64,000 nucleotides of DNA from Streptomyces sp. NBC_01669. GTDB lineage: Bacteria > Actinomycetota > Actinomycetes > Streptomycetales > Streptomycetaceae. Shown here piece by piece: positions 31,006-39,725 of this stretch (position 1 is its first letter; the number at the start of each line of letters is the position of its first letter). A program made the translations under genes and the position numbers. The stretch covers positions 8,679,001 to 8,743,000 of the forward strand of contig NZ_JAPEQG010000001.1 of the NCBI RefSeq assembly GCF_026339735.1, written 5' to 3'. The notes under the pieces are model-generated. The model made no database searches and was not told the DNA's origin. It saw nothing but the letters and a program-made list of their open reading frames with translations.

Positions 31006-31718
31006 GTGGATACGCCGGTCGTAGCGGCCGCCGTTCACGTAGGTGTCGACGCTGGTGGTCGCCCCCGGACCGGTGGGCCGGGCGGTGCCGCCCCAGCCGT
31101 TGCGCGAGGTGTCGATCAACATGCCGATGCCGGAGTCGAAACCGACCGAGACGAGCTTGTTCCGGAAGCCCTGGGCGAAGGACAGTTCGTCCGTGTAGCG
31201 GTTCCAGTCGACCCACGTCGACTGACGCACGGAGACGCCGTTGACCGAGTCGTCGATCGTGAAATTGTTCTCCTTCAGCGCGCTGTAGTTGGCCGTGTTG
31301 GTGATGAAGCCGGCGACGTCGTCGACTGTGGCGCCCTCGGCGGTCGCCGCCTGCTTGAAGGTGTCGGCGGATGCGCCGAAGTTGTCGTCCCAGCCGATCC
31401 AGCCGTGGTGACCGGCGTCGATGTAGTTGTAGACGTTCGGGACGTCGCCCAGCTTGTTCAGGGCGTAGCCGACGCCCTTCACGTAGTTGCCGTTGGACTT
31501 CATCGTGTCGCACGCGGGGGTGGCCGTGGCCCGGCTGCCGGTGTTGGTGACGAGGTTCGGCAGCGAGTCGATCTCGATCGTCGTGACGATGCGCAGGCCC
31601 GCGTACTTCGCGTTGCCGAGGATCGCGGCGATCGGGTCGATGTAGTCCGACTTGTACCTGTCGATCTCGTCGGGCCCGAGTTCGCCGTTGGACGCGAGCG
31701 CCGCGCAGGCGGAACAGG
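31006..31718 (-). pseudogene. GH6 cellulase relic, central part
   Basis: The minus-strand frame reads ALASNGELGPDEIDRYKSDYIDPI, then NLVTNTGSRA, DAGHHGWIGWDDN, TSRNGWGG and ends VDTYVNGGRYDRRIH at the IS605 border. These are GH6 catalytic-domain blocks. Upstream of about 31718 the similarity stops: signal peptide, cellulose-binding module and the first catalytic Asp region are missing. The gene is therefore truncated at its 5' side as well as split by the IS, so inactivation preceded or followed the insertion independently. Confidence 0.85.
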
Positions 31719-32301
31719 TTGCGCAGGTGCGGTAAGTGTGGGGGGTGTCGCATGAGCGACTCCTTGCAGCAGTCGCCAACAGCACCGCGGCGCAGGCCGC
31801 CACCCTCGATTGCAGCACGGATACGGGCACACGCCGGGCAAGCGTGAGGCCGGACCGGCCGAGACCGCGCCTTCGTACGTCGACACCTTCCGGCGCGGGC
31901 CGCGGGAATCGGTCCGGGCGACGGTCACTCACCCGACCTGCGGCACTTTCACGTACTACGGTAGGGACCGGGTTCACGTATGACGGCAGGGACCGGGCCG
32001 GGGGTCCAGACGTATCCGGGCGGAGGCCCGGCATCGGCTCTTCACCCGCCATCGGTTCTGGGAACAGGCGGAATTCGGGCTCGCGATGGGGCGTACGCCG
32101 ACCTCCTGGAGTGACGTGACCACATGACGACGGACCCGGTCATCGGGGGACGACCGATGGCCGGGTCCCGCCCGGTCCGGCGCGGCCCGTTCGGACACCC
32201 GATCGGCCCGTGGCCGATTGCGGGCCCCCACCGGCGGGCCGAGCGTGGGGTGACGTCGTAGGTGCCGATGGCGTACGCATCGTCCGCCGAGGAGGAGCGA
32301 C
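31719..32301. other. Non-coding stretch upstream of the DUF4389 gene
   Basis: I see no credible gene. It contains the decayed 5' side of the GH6 locus, a GC-rich dyad-rich segment around 32130-32250 and the promoter of the DUF4389 gene. AGGAGGAGCGAC just before 32302 is its ribosome site. Confidence 0.4.
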
Positions 32302-33075
32302 ATGACTGACGCCCGATGGACGGGCCCCAGGGGAGCGGACGTGGGGGAGTGGCTCCCTGTGCTCGACCTCGTCGAGCCGGCGAGGCAGCGCCGGCTCACG
32401 GTGCTGGTGCGGCTGTTCCTGCTGATCCCGCACTTCATCGTGTTGTTCTTCCTCTACATCGCGGCCTTCTTCACCACCATCGCGGGCTGGTTCGCCGCCC
32501 TGGTCCTGGGGCGGCTGCCCGAACCGGTCTTTCGCTTTCTCGCCGGATATCTCGGCTACCAGACGCGGGTCGGCGCGAGCGCGATGCTGCTGATCGACCG
32601 TTATCCGCCGTTCGCCTTGACGCCGCCGCCGGACTATCCGGTCCAGATCGAGCTCCGGCCGACGGAACTCAACCGGCTGGCCGTCTTCTTCCGCCTGATC
32701 CTGATGATTCCGGCAGCGGTGGTGTCCGGACTCGCCACCTCCGGCTGGTGGGCGCTGTCCTTCATCTGGTGGCTGATCACACTGATCCTGGGACGCATGC
32801 CCCAGCCCCTCTTCGAGGCCTCGGCCGCGACACGCCGGTACGAATTCCGCTTCGACGCCTACTTCATGATGCTCACCCCGGCCTACCCCAAGGGGTTCTT
32901 CGGCGAAGAAGCTCTTTCCGTACCCGAGCAGCAGCCTCGCTCCGCCACCCGGCCGCTGATCATGAGCGGAGCGGGGAAGGCCCTGCTGATCCTCTTCCTG
33001 GTGGTGGGCGTGGCCACGAACATCACCACCTCCGCCACGACCGACTGGTCCTCGGACAGTACTGACGGCTGGTGA
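32302..33075 (+). CDS. DUF4389 membrane protein
   Basis: A 257-residue protein with tandem DUF4389-like halves. Hydrophobic segments occur at about 33-65, 125-165 and 225-245. Conserved features: RLFLLIPHFIVLFFLYIA and FRLILMIPAAVVSGLAT, each followed by a LGRxPxP motif (LGRLPEPVF, LGRMPQPLF). The family has no known function. AGGAGGAG precedes the ATG. A DUF664/DinB gene follows with an overlap or a short gap, so the two may be co-transcribed. Confidence 0.85.
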   Translation: MTDARWTGPRGADVGEWLPVLDLVEPARQRRLTVLVRLFLLIPHFIVLFFLYIAAFFTTIAGWFAALVLGRLPEPVFRFLAGYLGYQTRVGASAMLLIDRYPPFALTPPPDYPVQIELRPTELNRLAVFFRLILMIPAAVVSGLATSGWWALSFIWWLITLILGRMPQPLFEASAATRRYEFRFDAYFMMLTPAYPKGFFGEEALSVPEQQPRSATRPLIMSGAGKALLILFLVVGVATNITTSATTDWSSDSTDGW

Positions 33076-33116
33076 AAGGCTGGCAGGATCCGGTGGCCGA
33101 CGGGCATGATCTGGCG

Positions 33117-33632
33117 ATGACATGGACAGCGCCAGACGCAACGCGCAAGCCCGGATCCCTCGTCGCCGGTGAGCGGGAGATGCTCACGGGATATCTCGCA
33201 TGGTTCCGCAGCACCCTCCTGCAGAAGTGCGCCGGCCTGAACGGTGAGCAGCTTGCCGAACAGACCGTACCGCCGTCCAACCTCACCCTTCTCGGGCTGC
33301 TTCGCCATATGGCGAAGGTCGAACGCACCTGGTTCCGCGAGCGTTTCGCCGGCCAGTCGCTTGACCCGATGTACGACCCCGCCAGGGGCAAGGACGCGGA
33401 CTTCGAGAACCTGGACCCGGCGTGCGCCGCCGACGACTATGCGCGCCTGGTCGAGGAGTGTCGACTGGCGGACGCCGTCATTGCCGACGCCTCGCTCGAC
33501 GACACCTTTGTCCACGGCGGTGAGGTCTTCTCGCTGCGCCTCGTGCACGTCCACATGATCGGGGAGTACGCGCGCCATATCGGCCACGCCGATCTGGTGC
33601 GGGAGCGGCTGGACGGGGTGACGGGGGCCTGA
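33117..33632 (+). CDS. DinB/DUF664 metal-binding protein
   Basis: A 171-residue four-helix-bundle protein of the DinB/DUF664 superfamily. Candidate metal-ligand His residues lie in LLRHMAKVERTW and VHVHMIGEYARHIGHAD. Relatives include mycothiol-dependent S-transferases and maleylpyruvate isomerase, so a thiol-related role is possible but not shown. The ATG at 33117 is preferred; a GTG at 33072 would overlap the previous stop and add 15 residues. No ribosome site is strong for either. Confidence 0.78.
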   Translation: MTWTAPDATRKPGSLVAGEREMLTGYLAWFRSTLLQKCAGLNGEQLAEQTVPPSNLTLLGLLRHMAKVERTWFRERFAGQSLDPMYDPARGKDADFENLDPACAADDYARLVEECRLADAVIADASLDDTFVHGGEVFSLRLVHVHMIGEYARHIGHADLVRERLDGVTGA

Positions 33633-33763
33633 GGCGGCGCCGAACGACGACTGTCCAGTTGGCTCGGGGCGGTTCGGACCGGCTGTGCGGGGGACTGTCC
33701 GGCCTCCGAGAGCGTTTCGCCGGCCGTTCGCGTGCCCCCTGGTGACCTGCGTGGCCCAGGTCC

Positions 33764-34306
33764 TCAGACGACGCCGCTGATCCCCGTGTCCTGGTGTTTC
33801 GTGTGCGGCCGCGCCGTGCACGGCCCGGGAGCCGGATCGAGCAGGGCGATGTCGCCGGCCATGGCGGCGAAGCGGCCCTCGCTGATCCCGGCCGCCGCCA
33901 TCCGGCGCCGCAGGGCCGCCGCCAGGGCTGTGGAGGCCTCGGCGGCCGCTGCCAGGCCCGCAGGCGTGAGGGCGGCGTACGTCACCCGGCGGTCGGCCCG
34001 GGAGGGCCTTCGCTCCACCAGGCCCGCCTCGCTCAGCCGGTCGACCACCTTGGTGGTACCGGCGGTGGAGAACCCCATCAGCTGGGACAGCTGATTCATC
34101 GGCGCGGCATGGTCAGGCACCGTCAGCAGGTACCAGAGCACCTGGACCGACGAGGAGGCGGAGTGTGAGGCCCGTTCCACGTCCTCCAGCAGCTGATCGC
34201 CCAGCCGTCGCAGCCCGCTGTGCAGGGTGTTCCACTGCAGCAGTAGTGCTGCGTCTTCGGCCCTGGGGCAGCCGTCCGTCTTTTCAGCCGGTGTGGTGTC
34301 TGCCAT
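33764..34306 (-). CDS. MarR-family transcription regulator
   Basis: A 180-residue winged-helix protein: helices LLQWNTLHSGLRRLGDQLL, recognition region MNQLSQLMGFSTAGTTKVVDRLSEAGLVERRPSRADRRVTYAALTPAG, the typical MarR wing with DRR. The C-terminal helix bundle would dimerise. It is divergent from a YceI-family gene with 148 bp between the starts; an inverted repeat there is its likely operator. The ATG at 34306 is used because the longer form adds an unconserved Cys-rich start. Ligand unknown. Confidence 0.87.
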   Translation of the reverse strand: MADTTPAEKTDGCPRAEDAALLLQWNTLHSGLRRLGDQLLEDVERASHSASSSVQVLWYLLTVPDHAAPMNQLSQLMGFSTAGTTKVVDRLSEAGLVERRPSRADRRVTYAALTPAGLAAAAEASTALAAALRRRMAAAGISEGRFAAMAGDIALLDPAPGPCTARPHTKHQDTGISGVV

Positions 34307-34375
34307 GGGTCCGGTCCCCCACCCTTCCGACGTGCAGTGATCTCTGCAAGAGTACGTCAACGCGCTAATATCTCA

Positions 34376-34402
34376 CTGGCTACCTAATTGCCAGCGTTAG
34401 GT
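34376..34402. promoter_or_regulatory. Candidate MarR operator between marR and yceI
   Basis: ACCTAA (34382-34387) and TTAGGT (34397-34402) are perfect arms with 9-base spacer; overlapping it CTGGC (34376-34380) pairs with GCCAG (34390-34394). Placed 53-79 bp before the YceI start in the divergent promoter, it is the only clear dyad there. Regulation by the adjacent MarR is inferred from arrangement. Confidence 0.5.
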
Positions 34403-34454
34403 TTACTCTTCAATCAAGCGCAACGCCGCCACCTATCTGGAGAGCTCTGATCTC

Positions 34455-34997
34455 ATGACCAATCCCGCCGAGACCACCCCCTCGACCGAATCGGCCGCCA
34501 CCAGCAGCTGGACCCTGGACCAGGACGCGACCACCGTCGCGCTGCGACACAAGACGATGTGGGGTCTCGTCAACGTCAAGGGCGCTTTCACCGGCGTCAC
34601 CGGCGAGGGCGAGGTCGGCGCCGACGGCTCCGCGCATGGCTCCGTCACCCTCGACGCGACCTCCCTCGACACCGGCCACGCGAAGCGTGATGCCCATCTG
34701 CGCTCGGCCGACTTCTTCGACACGGACCGATACCCGACGCTCGTCTTCACCGCCGAAAGCGCCACCCCCGATGCCCGCGGCAACGTGGAGGTGGCCGGAC
34801 AGCTCACCGTCCACGGCACGACCCGGCCGCTCGCCTTCTCGGCCCGCACCACCGAGTCCACCGCGACGGCGGTCACCCTGACCGCCGAGATCGACGTCGA
34901 CCGTGCCGATTTCGGGCTCACCTGGAACAAGGGCGGAATGATCAAGGGGTCGGCGACCCTCTCGCTCACCGTCCGATTCGTACACCTTCCGGCCTGA
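34455..34997 (+). CDS. YceI-family lipid-binding protein
   Basis: A 180-residue YceI protein: ATSSWTLDQDATTVALRHKTMWGLVNVKGAF, SLDTGHAKRDAHLRSADFFD and YPTLVFTAES are the family hallmarks of the lipocalin-like barrel that binds polyprenoids or fatty amides. No signal peptide is visible, so it is probably cytoplasmic as in many Streptomyces paralogues. It is divergent from marR; MarR-YceI pairs are common in this genus. Its stop lies 14 bp from the stop of the convergent downstream gene. Confidence 0.92.
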   Translation: MTNPAETTPSTESAATSSWTLDQDATTVALRHKTMWGLVNVKGAFTGVTGEGEVGADGSAHGSVTLDATSLDTGHAKRDAHLRSADFFDTDRYPTLVFTAESATPDARGNVEVAGQLTVHGTTRPLAFSARTTESTATAVTLTAEIDVDRADFGLTWNKGGMIKGSATLSLTVRFVHLPA

Positions 34998-35011
34998 GCA
35001 GGTGCGTTTCG

Positions 35012-35731
35012 TCAGTGCTCCCGCTCGCCGCACACGGCGGGAAACACCACCGCGCCCGCCGGCAGCGCCCCGGGCGGGACACCGACGACACGCAGACACG
35101 CCTCGCAGCTCGCGTCCATGGGCGGATATTCGACCCGGACCGCATCGAGACAGGTGACACCGTCGGCGGTGTGCAGTTCGGCGGGGTGGGAGCCGTCCGG
35201 AACGGTGCCCGCCAACACCCCGAAGGCCGACGTGCCGCTGCCCGCCCCGACACAGTCGTCGATGACGAAGCGCCAGTGCCCGGCCGCGTCGGCGAGCAAC
35301 GACGTGCCGGCCCTGCCGTGACCGGCGAGCAGCTCGCGCCGCGCACGGATGTGGTCGGCGAGTGCACAGCAGACCGGGACCGCCGCGCCGTACGGTGTGC
35401 CGATCCGGGTGTCCCCGGCGAACGGGTACGACGACAGGGCCTCGTCGAGCAGACCCAGCGCCGCCCGTCCGGCCGACGGGTGCCCGGCCTCCACGATGTC
35501 CAGGAGGATCGGCGCCGCGATCACGGCCGCAGGGAACACGGCCCCGCTGTGGCCGTGCACCAGGCCGCCGCCCGCGAGCCGCGATGCCGCTTCCGCCACG
35601 GCCACCAGCCCTGCGGCGGACGCGAGATCGCGCAGCCCGGACGCGGCGTCGCCCGGCCGGTACCACCCTGCGCGGCCCGGCACGGCAGCCCAGTCCACGG
35701 CGTCGATCGCTTCCAGTACCCCCGTCAGCAC
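35012..35731 (-). CDS. Conserved hypothetical protein (239 aa)
   Basis: A mostly helical soluble protein, Ala/Gly-rich, without signal peptide. Visible features: a GGLVHGHSGAVFPAAVIAAPILLDIVE segment resembling HEAT-type repeats used in Streptomyces hypothetical proteins, a CEACLRVVG Cys pair and a LDAVRVEYPPMD strand. I do not recognise a characterised family. Codon bias is normal and length plausible. Convergent with yceI. The ATG at 35731 is the first with consistent sequence; the longer frame is Arg-rich shadow. Confidence 0.65.
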   Translation of the reverse strand: MLTGVLEAIDAVDWAAVPGRAGWYRPGDAASGLRDLASAAGLVAVAEAASRLAGGGLVHGHSGAVFPAAVIAAPILLDIVEAGHPSAGRAALGLLDEALSSYPFAGDTRIGTPYGAAVPVCCALADHIRARRELLAGHGRAGTSLLADAAGHWRFVIDDCVGAGSGTSAFGVLAGTVPDGSHPAELHTADGVTCLDAVRVEYPPMDASCEACLRVVGVPPGALPAGAVVFPAVCGEREH

Positions 35732-35879
35732 ACCGGCATCGTCCCACGGTTCAGTGCTCGGCGGCTTTCCGGCAGGCCGGTGGGGACTGACACCGGTCTG
35801 CTGTTGACCGCCGGCGGTCTGTCCCTGTCCCCAGTGCTGATGGCCCTGTCCACGGGACTTCGCTCAGCCCGTGCGGTCC

Positions 35880-36032
35880 GTCAGTCCCGGGAGACGAACC
35901 GGGCGACACCGTCCCCGGCAGCGATGTGAAGGTGCAGGTGCCGGTTGTGCTGCTCATCGCCGTCTCCACGACCACGTCGATCTCGATCCTCCGGGGGATG
36001 ACTTCGGCGCAGTACCAGTCGGGTTCATCCAT
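35880..36032 (-). pseudogene. HIT-family hydrolase relic with internal deletion
   Basis: The start DEPDWYCAEVIPRRIEIDVVVET (ATG at 36032) is a HIT-protein N-terminus. Directly afterwards, in a shifted frame, comes DEQHNRHLHLHIAAGDGVARF with stop at 35880; HLHLH is the HxHxH catalytic signature. The middle of the domain (about 60 residues) is missing. The gene was destroyed by an internal deletion. Confidence 0.72.
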
Positions 36033-36376
36033 GTGAGGGCTCCTGGGGCAGGTGCGATAGGCGGGCTGTGGGCCTTGGCACGATCCGCAAGGGGCCGGGC
36101 CACCGCTCCTCACCTGCGTACCGCTTCGAGCGTCTCCAACGGCCGGTCGTGCGGCGCCGTCCGGCGTGATGGACGACGCCCCACCTGCCGCCAGCAGGGC
36201 CGCACACGGTCGTACCGTCCGCGGTCCACGTCGTGCATCGCGTCATGTCGCATCCGACCGTCCCAGCACCATGCCCGAAACTACGCCCGGTGCGGCAGGG
36301 TTTTGGTGGCAGGGCGGCGCTGAGGTACGACTTGCTACGGCGTCACCATCGCATCAGAAGCCACGGGAGGCAGCGC

Positions 36377-37117
36377 ATGTCACGTCCGGTCACCATCGTC
36401 ACGGGGGGAAGCCGGGGTATCGGCGCCGCTACGTGCCTCCGCTTGGCAGCTGACGGGCACGATCTGGTGTTGGGATACGTCAAGAACGCGACGGCCGCCA
36501 AGGAGACCGCGGACGCGGTGCGCGCGGCGGGAGGACGCTGTGTGACCGTTCAGGTCGACACGTCCGAAGAGTCCGACGTCGAGCGGTTGTTCGACACGGC
36601 GACGGCCGAACTCGGCGCGGTGACCGGGCTGGTCAACAACGCCGGTGTGACGGGCCCGCTGGGACGGCTCTCGGACGCCCGCACCGCAGATCTGCGACGC
36701 GTGGTCGAGGTCAACCTCCTCGGTTACCTGCTCTGTTGCCGCAGGGCTGCACGCGACATGGCGGCGCTGGGCTCCGGCGCCATCGTGAACGTCTCCTCCG
36801 CGGCCGCGACCCTCGGCAGCCCCGGCGACTATGTGCACTACGCGGCGACAAAGGCGGCCACCGATGCACTGACCATCGGCCTGTCCAAGGAACTCGGCCC
36901 GATGGGTGTCAGGGTGAACGCCGTCGCCCCCGGCATCACGAACACCGAGATGCATGCCGAGATGGGGGACCCCGACCGGCCCGCGAAGTCCGCCTCGCAG
37001 ATCCCGCTCGGCAGGCCCGGCGAACCGGACGAGATCGCCGCCGCCATCGCGTGGCTGCTGTCGGCCGATGCCTCCTACACCACCGGTACGGTGCTGAGGG
37101 TCTCCGGCGGCCGCTGA
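36377..37117 (+). CDS. SDR-family oxidoreductase
   Basis: A 246-residue classical short-chain dehydrogenase: cofactor motif TGGSRGIG (residues 9-16), NNAGV, catalytic Ser in NVSSAAA, Tyr-x-x-x-Lys in YAATK. The acidic VDTS segment and the Rossmann strand cannot settle NAD versus NADP preference; absence of an acidic residue after beta-2 (LVLGYVKN) suggests NADPH. Substrate unknown; the sequence resembles FabG-like reductases. GGGAGG precedes the ATG. Monocistronic with a strong terminator before the next (convergent) gene. Confidence 0.92.
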   Translation: MSRPVTIVTGGSRGIGAATCLRLAADGHDLVLGYVKNATAAKETADAVRAAGGRCVTVQVDTSEESDVERLFDTATAELGAVTGLVNNAGVTGPLGRLSDARTADLRRVVEVNLLGYLLCCRRAARDMAALGSGAIVNVSSAAATLGSPGDYVHYAATKAATDALTIGLSKELGPMGVRVNAVAPGITNTEMHAEMGDPDRPAKSASQIPLGRPGEPDEIAAAIAWLLSADASYTTGTVLRVSGGR

Positions 37118-37303
37118 ACCGATGCGGTGCCCGCGCACGGGGCCGTGGGCACCGGCATGGTCCAGGATTCACCGCGCGGTCCACGAGCGGCCGCGTGGAG
37201 TCGCTTTGCCTCCCTGGAAGACCGCGCTGGGGACAGCCGGAAGAGGTGGGGCGCCGGCCGCGCCGTGGGTAGGGTGCCGCCGCGCCCTGCACCCGGTCGT
37301 TCG

Positions 37304-37334
37304 GGGTCCCGCCCCTCCCCGAGGGGCGGGACCC
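37304..37334. terminator. Bidirectional terminator
   Basis: Thirteen-base perfect arms GGGTCCCGCCCCT (37304-37316) and AGGGGCGGGACCC (37322-37334) around CCCCG. It sits 13 bp from the stop of the small secreted-peptide gene (37347, minus) and downstream of the SDR gene, so it can serve both. Confidence 0.85.
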
Positions 37335-37346
37335 GTTCACGCCGGC

Positions 37347-37589
37347 TCAGGCGATGTACTGCACGTAAAGCGAATACCCCACCGCGTAGTTGCCGGTGCA
37401 GCTGTACGAGCTCGCACCGTCGTAGTGCACGTACATCGCGCCGGTGTTCTGGCAGTCGGACAGGAACCGGTACGTGGCGATGTACGTCCCGCTCGCCGCC
37501 TCTGCCGGGCTCGCCACCGCGGTCGCCAGACCCATCGATGCCGTTGCCGCGAGCGCCAGTCCCGCAATCCGTCGTGTCATCCTCGACAT
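37347..37589 (-). CDS. Small secreted peptide (80 aa)
   Basis: An 80-residue precursor: MTRRIAGLALAATASMGLATAVASPAEAA is a typical signal peptide with cleavage after AEA. The mature part (about 48 residues) is Tyr/Ser-rich with two Cys (DCQNTG and YSCTGNY) that can form a disulfide. Similar short secreted peptides of unknown role are widespread in Streptomyces. GGGGTGGGG precedes the ATG at 37589. It is convergent with the SDR gene across a strong terminator. Confidence 0.78.
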   Translation of the reverse strand: MSRMTRRIAGLALAATASMGLATAVASPAEAASGTYIATYRFLSDCQNTGAMYVHYDGASSYSCTGNYAVGYSLYVQYIA

Positions 37590-38020
37590 GCCCCACCCCG
37601 TTCGTCTACTGATCGCGTGCGAGCCCTCATGCTCCCCACCGAACGGAAGAAGCGTCAAGATCTCTTGCACAGTGCACAATTGAGTCACACTCGCATTCCG
37701 CGTCAGCGCCCGACGAGGAAGTTCCCGGGACTGACCGGATCTGGGCGCGCGCACCCGAAAGCGGTCCCTCTCAAGTCGACCTGCGTACATGCCGACGACC
37801 CGACGGATCCGCGCAGTGTGGATTGGTGGCGATCGGGCGGAGGCCACCGACGTCTCGAACGGACGATGCTGATGCACCGTCGTCGACCTCGGTGTCCCGG
37901 CCGTGTGACCTGTGGTCAGGTCAAGGACCCGGACGGCGTCCTGTACCAGGTGAGCAAAACGGTGAGGCGTGTGCCACACGTGGACGGTCGGACAGGCGGG
38001 CAGCACCATGGAAGGGAACG
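37590..38020. other. Non-coding stretch, divergent promoters
   Basis: No convincing gene in 431 bp. It separates the small secreted peptide (minus) and the lipoprotein (plus) and must contain both promoters. A locally AT-richer segment (37640-37700, TTGCACAGTGCACAATTG) is the most promoter-like part. GAAGGGA before 38021 is the lipoprotein ribosome site. Confidence 0.4.
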
Positions 38021-38563
38021 ATGTTTACGGGTAGGCGAGTAGCCGGGCGGGCTGTTGCGGCGGTTGCCGCTATGGCCGTCTGCGGCCTGTTGACCAGCTG
38101 CGGCGGTGAGCTTCAGCAGGCAGAATCCGCAGGCACCGGCGCTCCACGCGTCGATGCCGCCCGGAAGTCCGACCAAGGCATTCGGCGGGACAAGAAGCTT
38201 GTCCGGGAGTACTTCCCCGAACTGGGTGACTTCGAGGCGGTGGTGTGGAAGGGAGAGATTCTCGGAGACGCCCGGTCGGTGGTGCCCGGCCCCTCGGACT
38301 TCCAGGTCTCCGGGGTGGTCCATCTCGGCGACGGTGACGCCGCGAGACTGCGGCGGGACTACGCATGGAAGTCCGAACCCGGTACGCCAGTGGTGCTGTC
38401 GGATATCCGGCCCGAGGTGCCGAAGGGCGCCGACTGGCAGACGAGTGAGGACTTTACGCTCAACATCACCGATGACCACTATGCGGCCACGTTCTACGCG
38501 GACTTCGACCGGAAGATCGTAGTCTTCGACGCCCGGAACCCGGAGCGTCACAAGACTCCGTAG
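38021..38563 (+). CDS. Putative lipoprotein (180 aa)
   Basis: Starts FTGRRVAGRAVAAVAAMAVCGLLTSCGG: a lipoprotein signal with lipobox LTSC, so it should be anchored on the outer face of the membrane. The mature domain is a small alpha/beta region (DFEAVVWKGEILGDAR, DFQVSGVVHLGDGDAARLRRDYAW, DDHYAATFYADFDRKIVVFDARNP). I do not recognise a family with known function. GAAGGGA lies 5 bases before the ATG. Monocistronic. Confidence 0.75.
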   Translation: MFTGRRVAGRAVAAVAAMAVCGLLTSCGGELQQAESAGTGAPRVDAARKSDQGIRRDKKLVREYFPELGDFEAVVWKGEILGDARSVVPGPSDFQVSGVVHLGDGDAARLRRDYAWKSEPGTPVVLSDIRPEVPKGADWQTSEDFTLNITDDHYAATFYADFDRKIVVFDARNPERHKTP

Positions 38564-38758
38564 ATCGTTGCCTTGGTCCTGCCGGTCCGCTGCTGTCACA
38601 GCCGCGGACCGGCAGGGCTCTTGCGGTGATTCGGACAACCGTGGACCTGGGCAGCGGACAGCGGCTCGGGTTTCCCGGGAAGGGCCATGCCACACCTTCG
38701 CAGAAGGCGGGTTGAGCGATAGGGGCGGCCCATCCGACTCACCACGCAGGTCATCGTC

Positions 38759-39562
38759 TCAGGTCCTCGTCGACGCTTCACTCGACATGGTGCCGTCCGC
38801 CCACGTCCTTCGGCGCGCCGGAGGGCCACCGCCATTCCGACGGCCGAGCGGACGAGCACCCTCATCGGTCCCCCGCGCCCCGGGCCACCGTCTCTGCGCG
38901 GACCAGCATCCGTCGATCATCCCCGTGCGTGAGAGGCGCACGCAGTGCAGGAAGAGGTGCGGCTCGGGTACCGCCTCAGGGTGGGACGGGGTGAACACAC
39001 TGTTCTGCTCCCACTCGACGGCCAGGCCTGCCCCGGTCACCACCGAGGTGAACTCATCCGCGCCGAAGCTGGTCACGTGCACCTTCTGGCCCATGAATAC
39101 AGCGCCGACATCCTCCACATCCAGCGGCACCGTCGCCACGACCAGGTGCCCTCCGTGCCTCAGCGACCGCCCGAGCCGGTGCAGCAGCCGCGACTGTTCG
39201 GCCCGTGACATCTGCAGGAGCGAGAAGTACACACAGACAGCGTCGAAACTCTCGTCCTCCAGCACCAGTTCACGGATGTCGGCGCACTGGAAGGTCGCCC
39301 CGGGCACCTGATGGGCCGCGAGGTCCACCATTACCGGCGAGACATCGACCCCCAACACGTCATGACCGGCGTCGGCCAGGCTCTGTGCGGTCGGCCGGCC
39401 CGTTCCGCTGCCTACGTCCAGGATCCGGCTGTGCGGGGCGAGTCGGGTCAGTAGGCGTTGCAGCGAGGCCCGGTGCGCCGCCGAGCCGGCGAAGGCTCGC
39501 TCGTAGTCGGCACCGAGAGCGTCGAACACCGTCGCGGCCGTGGGGCGGAGCTGGTCATCCAT
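38759..39562 (-). CDS. Class I SAM-dependent methyltransferase with extended tail
   Basis: A 267-residue protein. Residues 1-205 form a standard methyltransferase: SAM motif ILDVGSGTGRPT, acidic loop VDVSPVMVDLA, then CADIRELVLEDESFDAV. After HLFLHCVRLSR the sequence turns into a low-complexity Arg/Gly tail of about 55 residues, which looks like lost stop or recent read-through rather than a domain. Start ATG at 39562; the frame runs further upstream without family sequence and without ribosome site. Substrate unknown. It is downstream of the ferredoxin-reductase gene on the same strand. Confidence 0.75.
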   Translation of the reverse strand: MDDQLRPTAATVFDALGADYERAFAGSAAHRASLQRLLTRLAPHSRILDVGSGTGRPTAQSLADAGHDVLGVDVSPVMVDLAAHQVPGATFQCADIRELVLEDESFDAVCVYFSLLQMSRAEQSRLLHRLGRSLRHGGHLVVATVPLDVEDVGAVFMGQKVHVTSFGADEFTSVVTGAGLAVEWEQNSVFTPSHPEAVPEPHLFLHCVRLSRTGMIDGCWSAQRRWPGARGTDEGARPLGRRNGGGPPARRRTWADGTMSSEASTRT

Positions 39563-39725
39563 CGAGGCGTTCCCTCCGAGGGCGGGCGAACGGTTCCCCG
39601 GAATCGTTGCACCGTTCACGACAACCTTCAACGCGCCCAGGCCGGCCCGCCCGCACAGCACTCTGCGCAACGCGCTGCGCCGCCGGTGGTCCCGCCGAGA
39701 GGCCACCGACGGCGCAGCCGTACGG

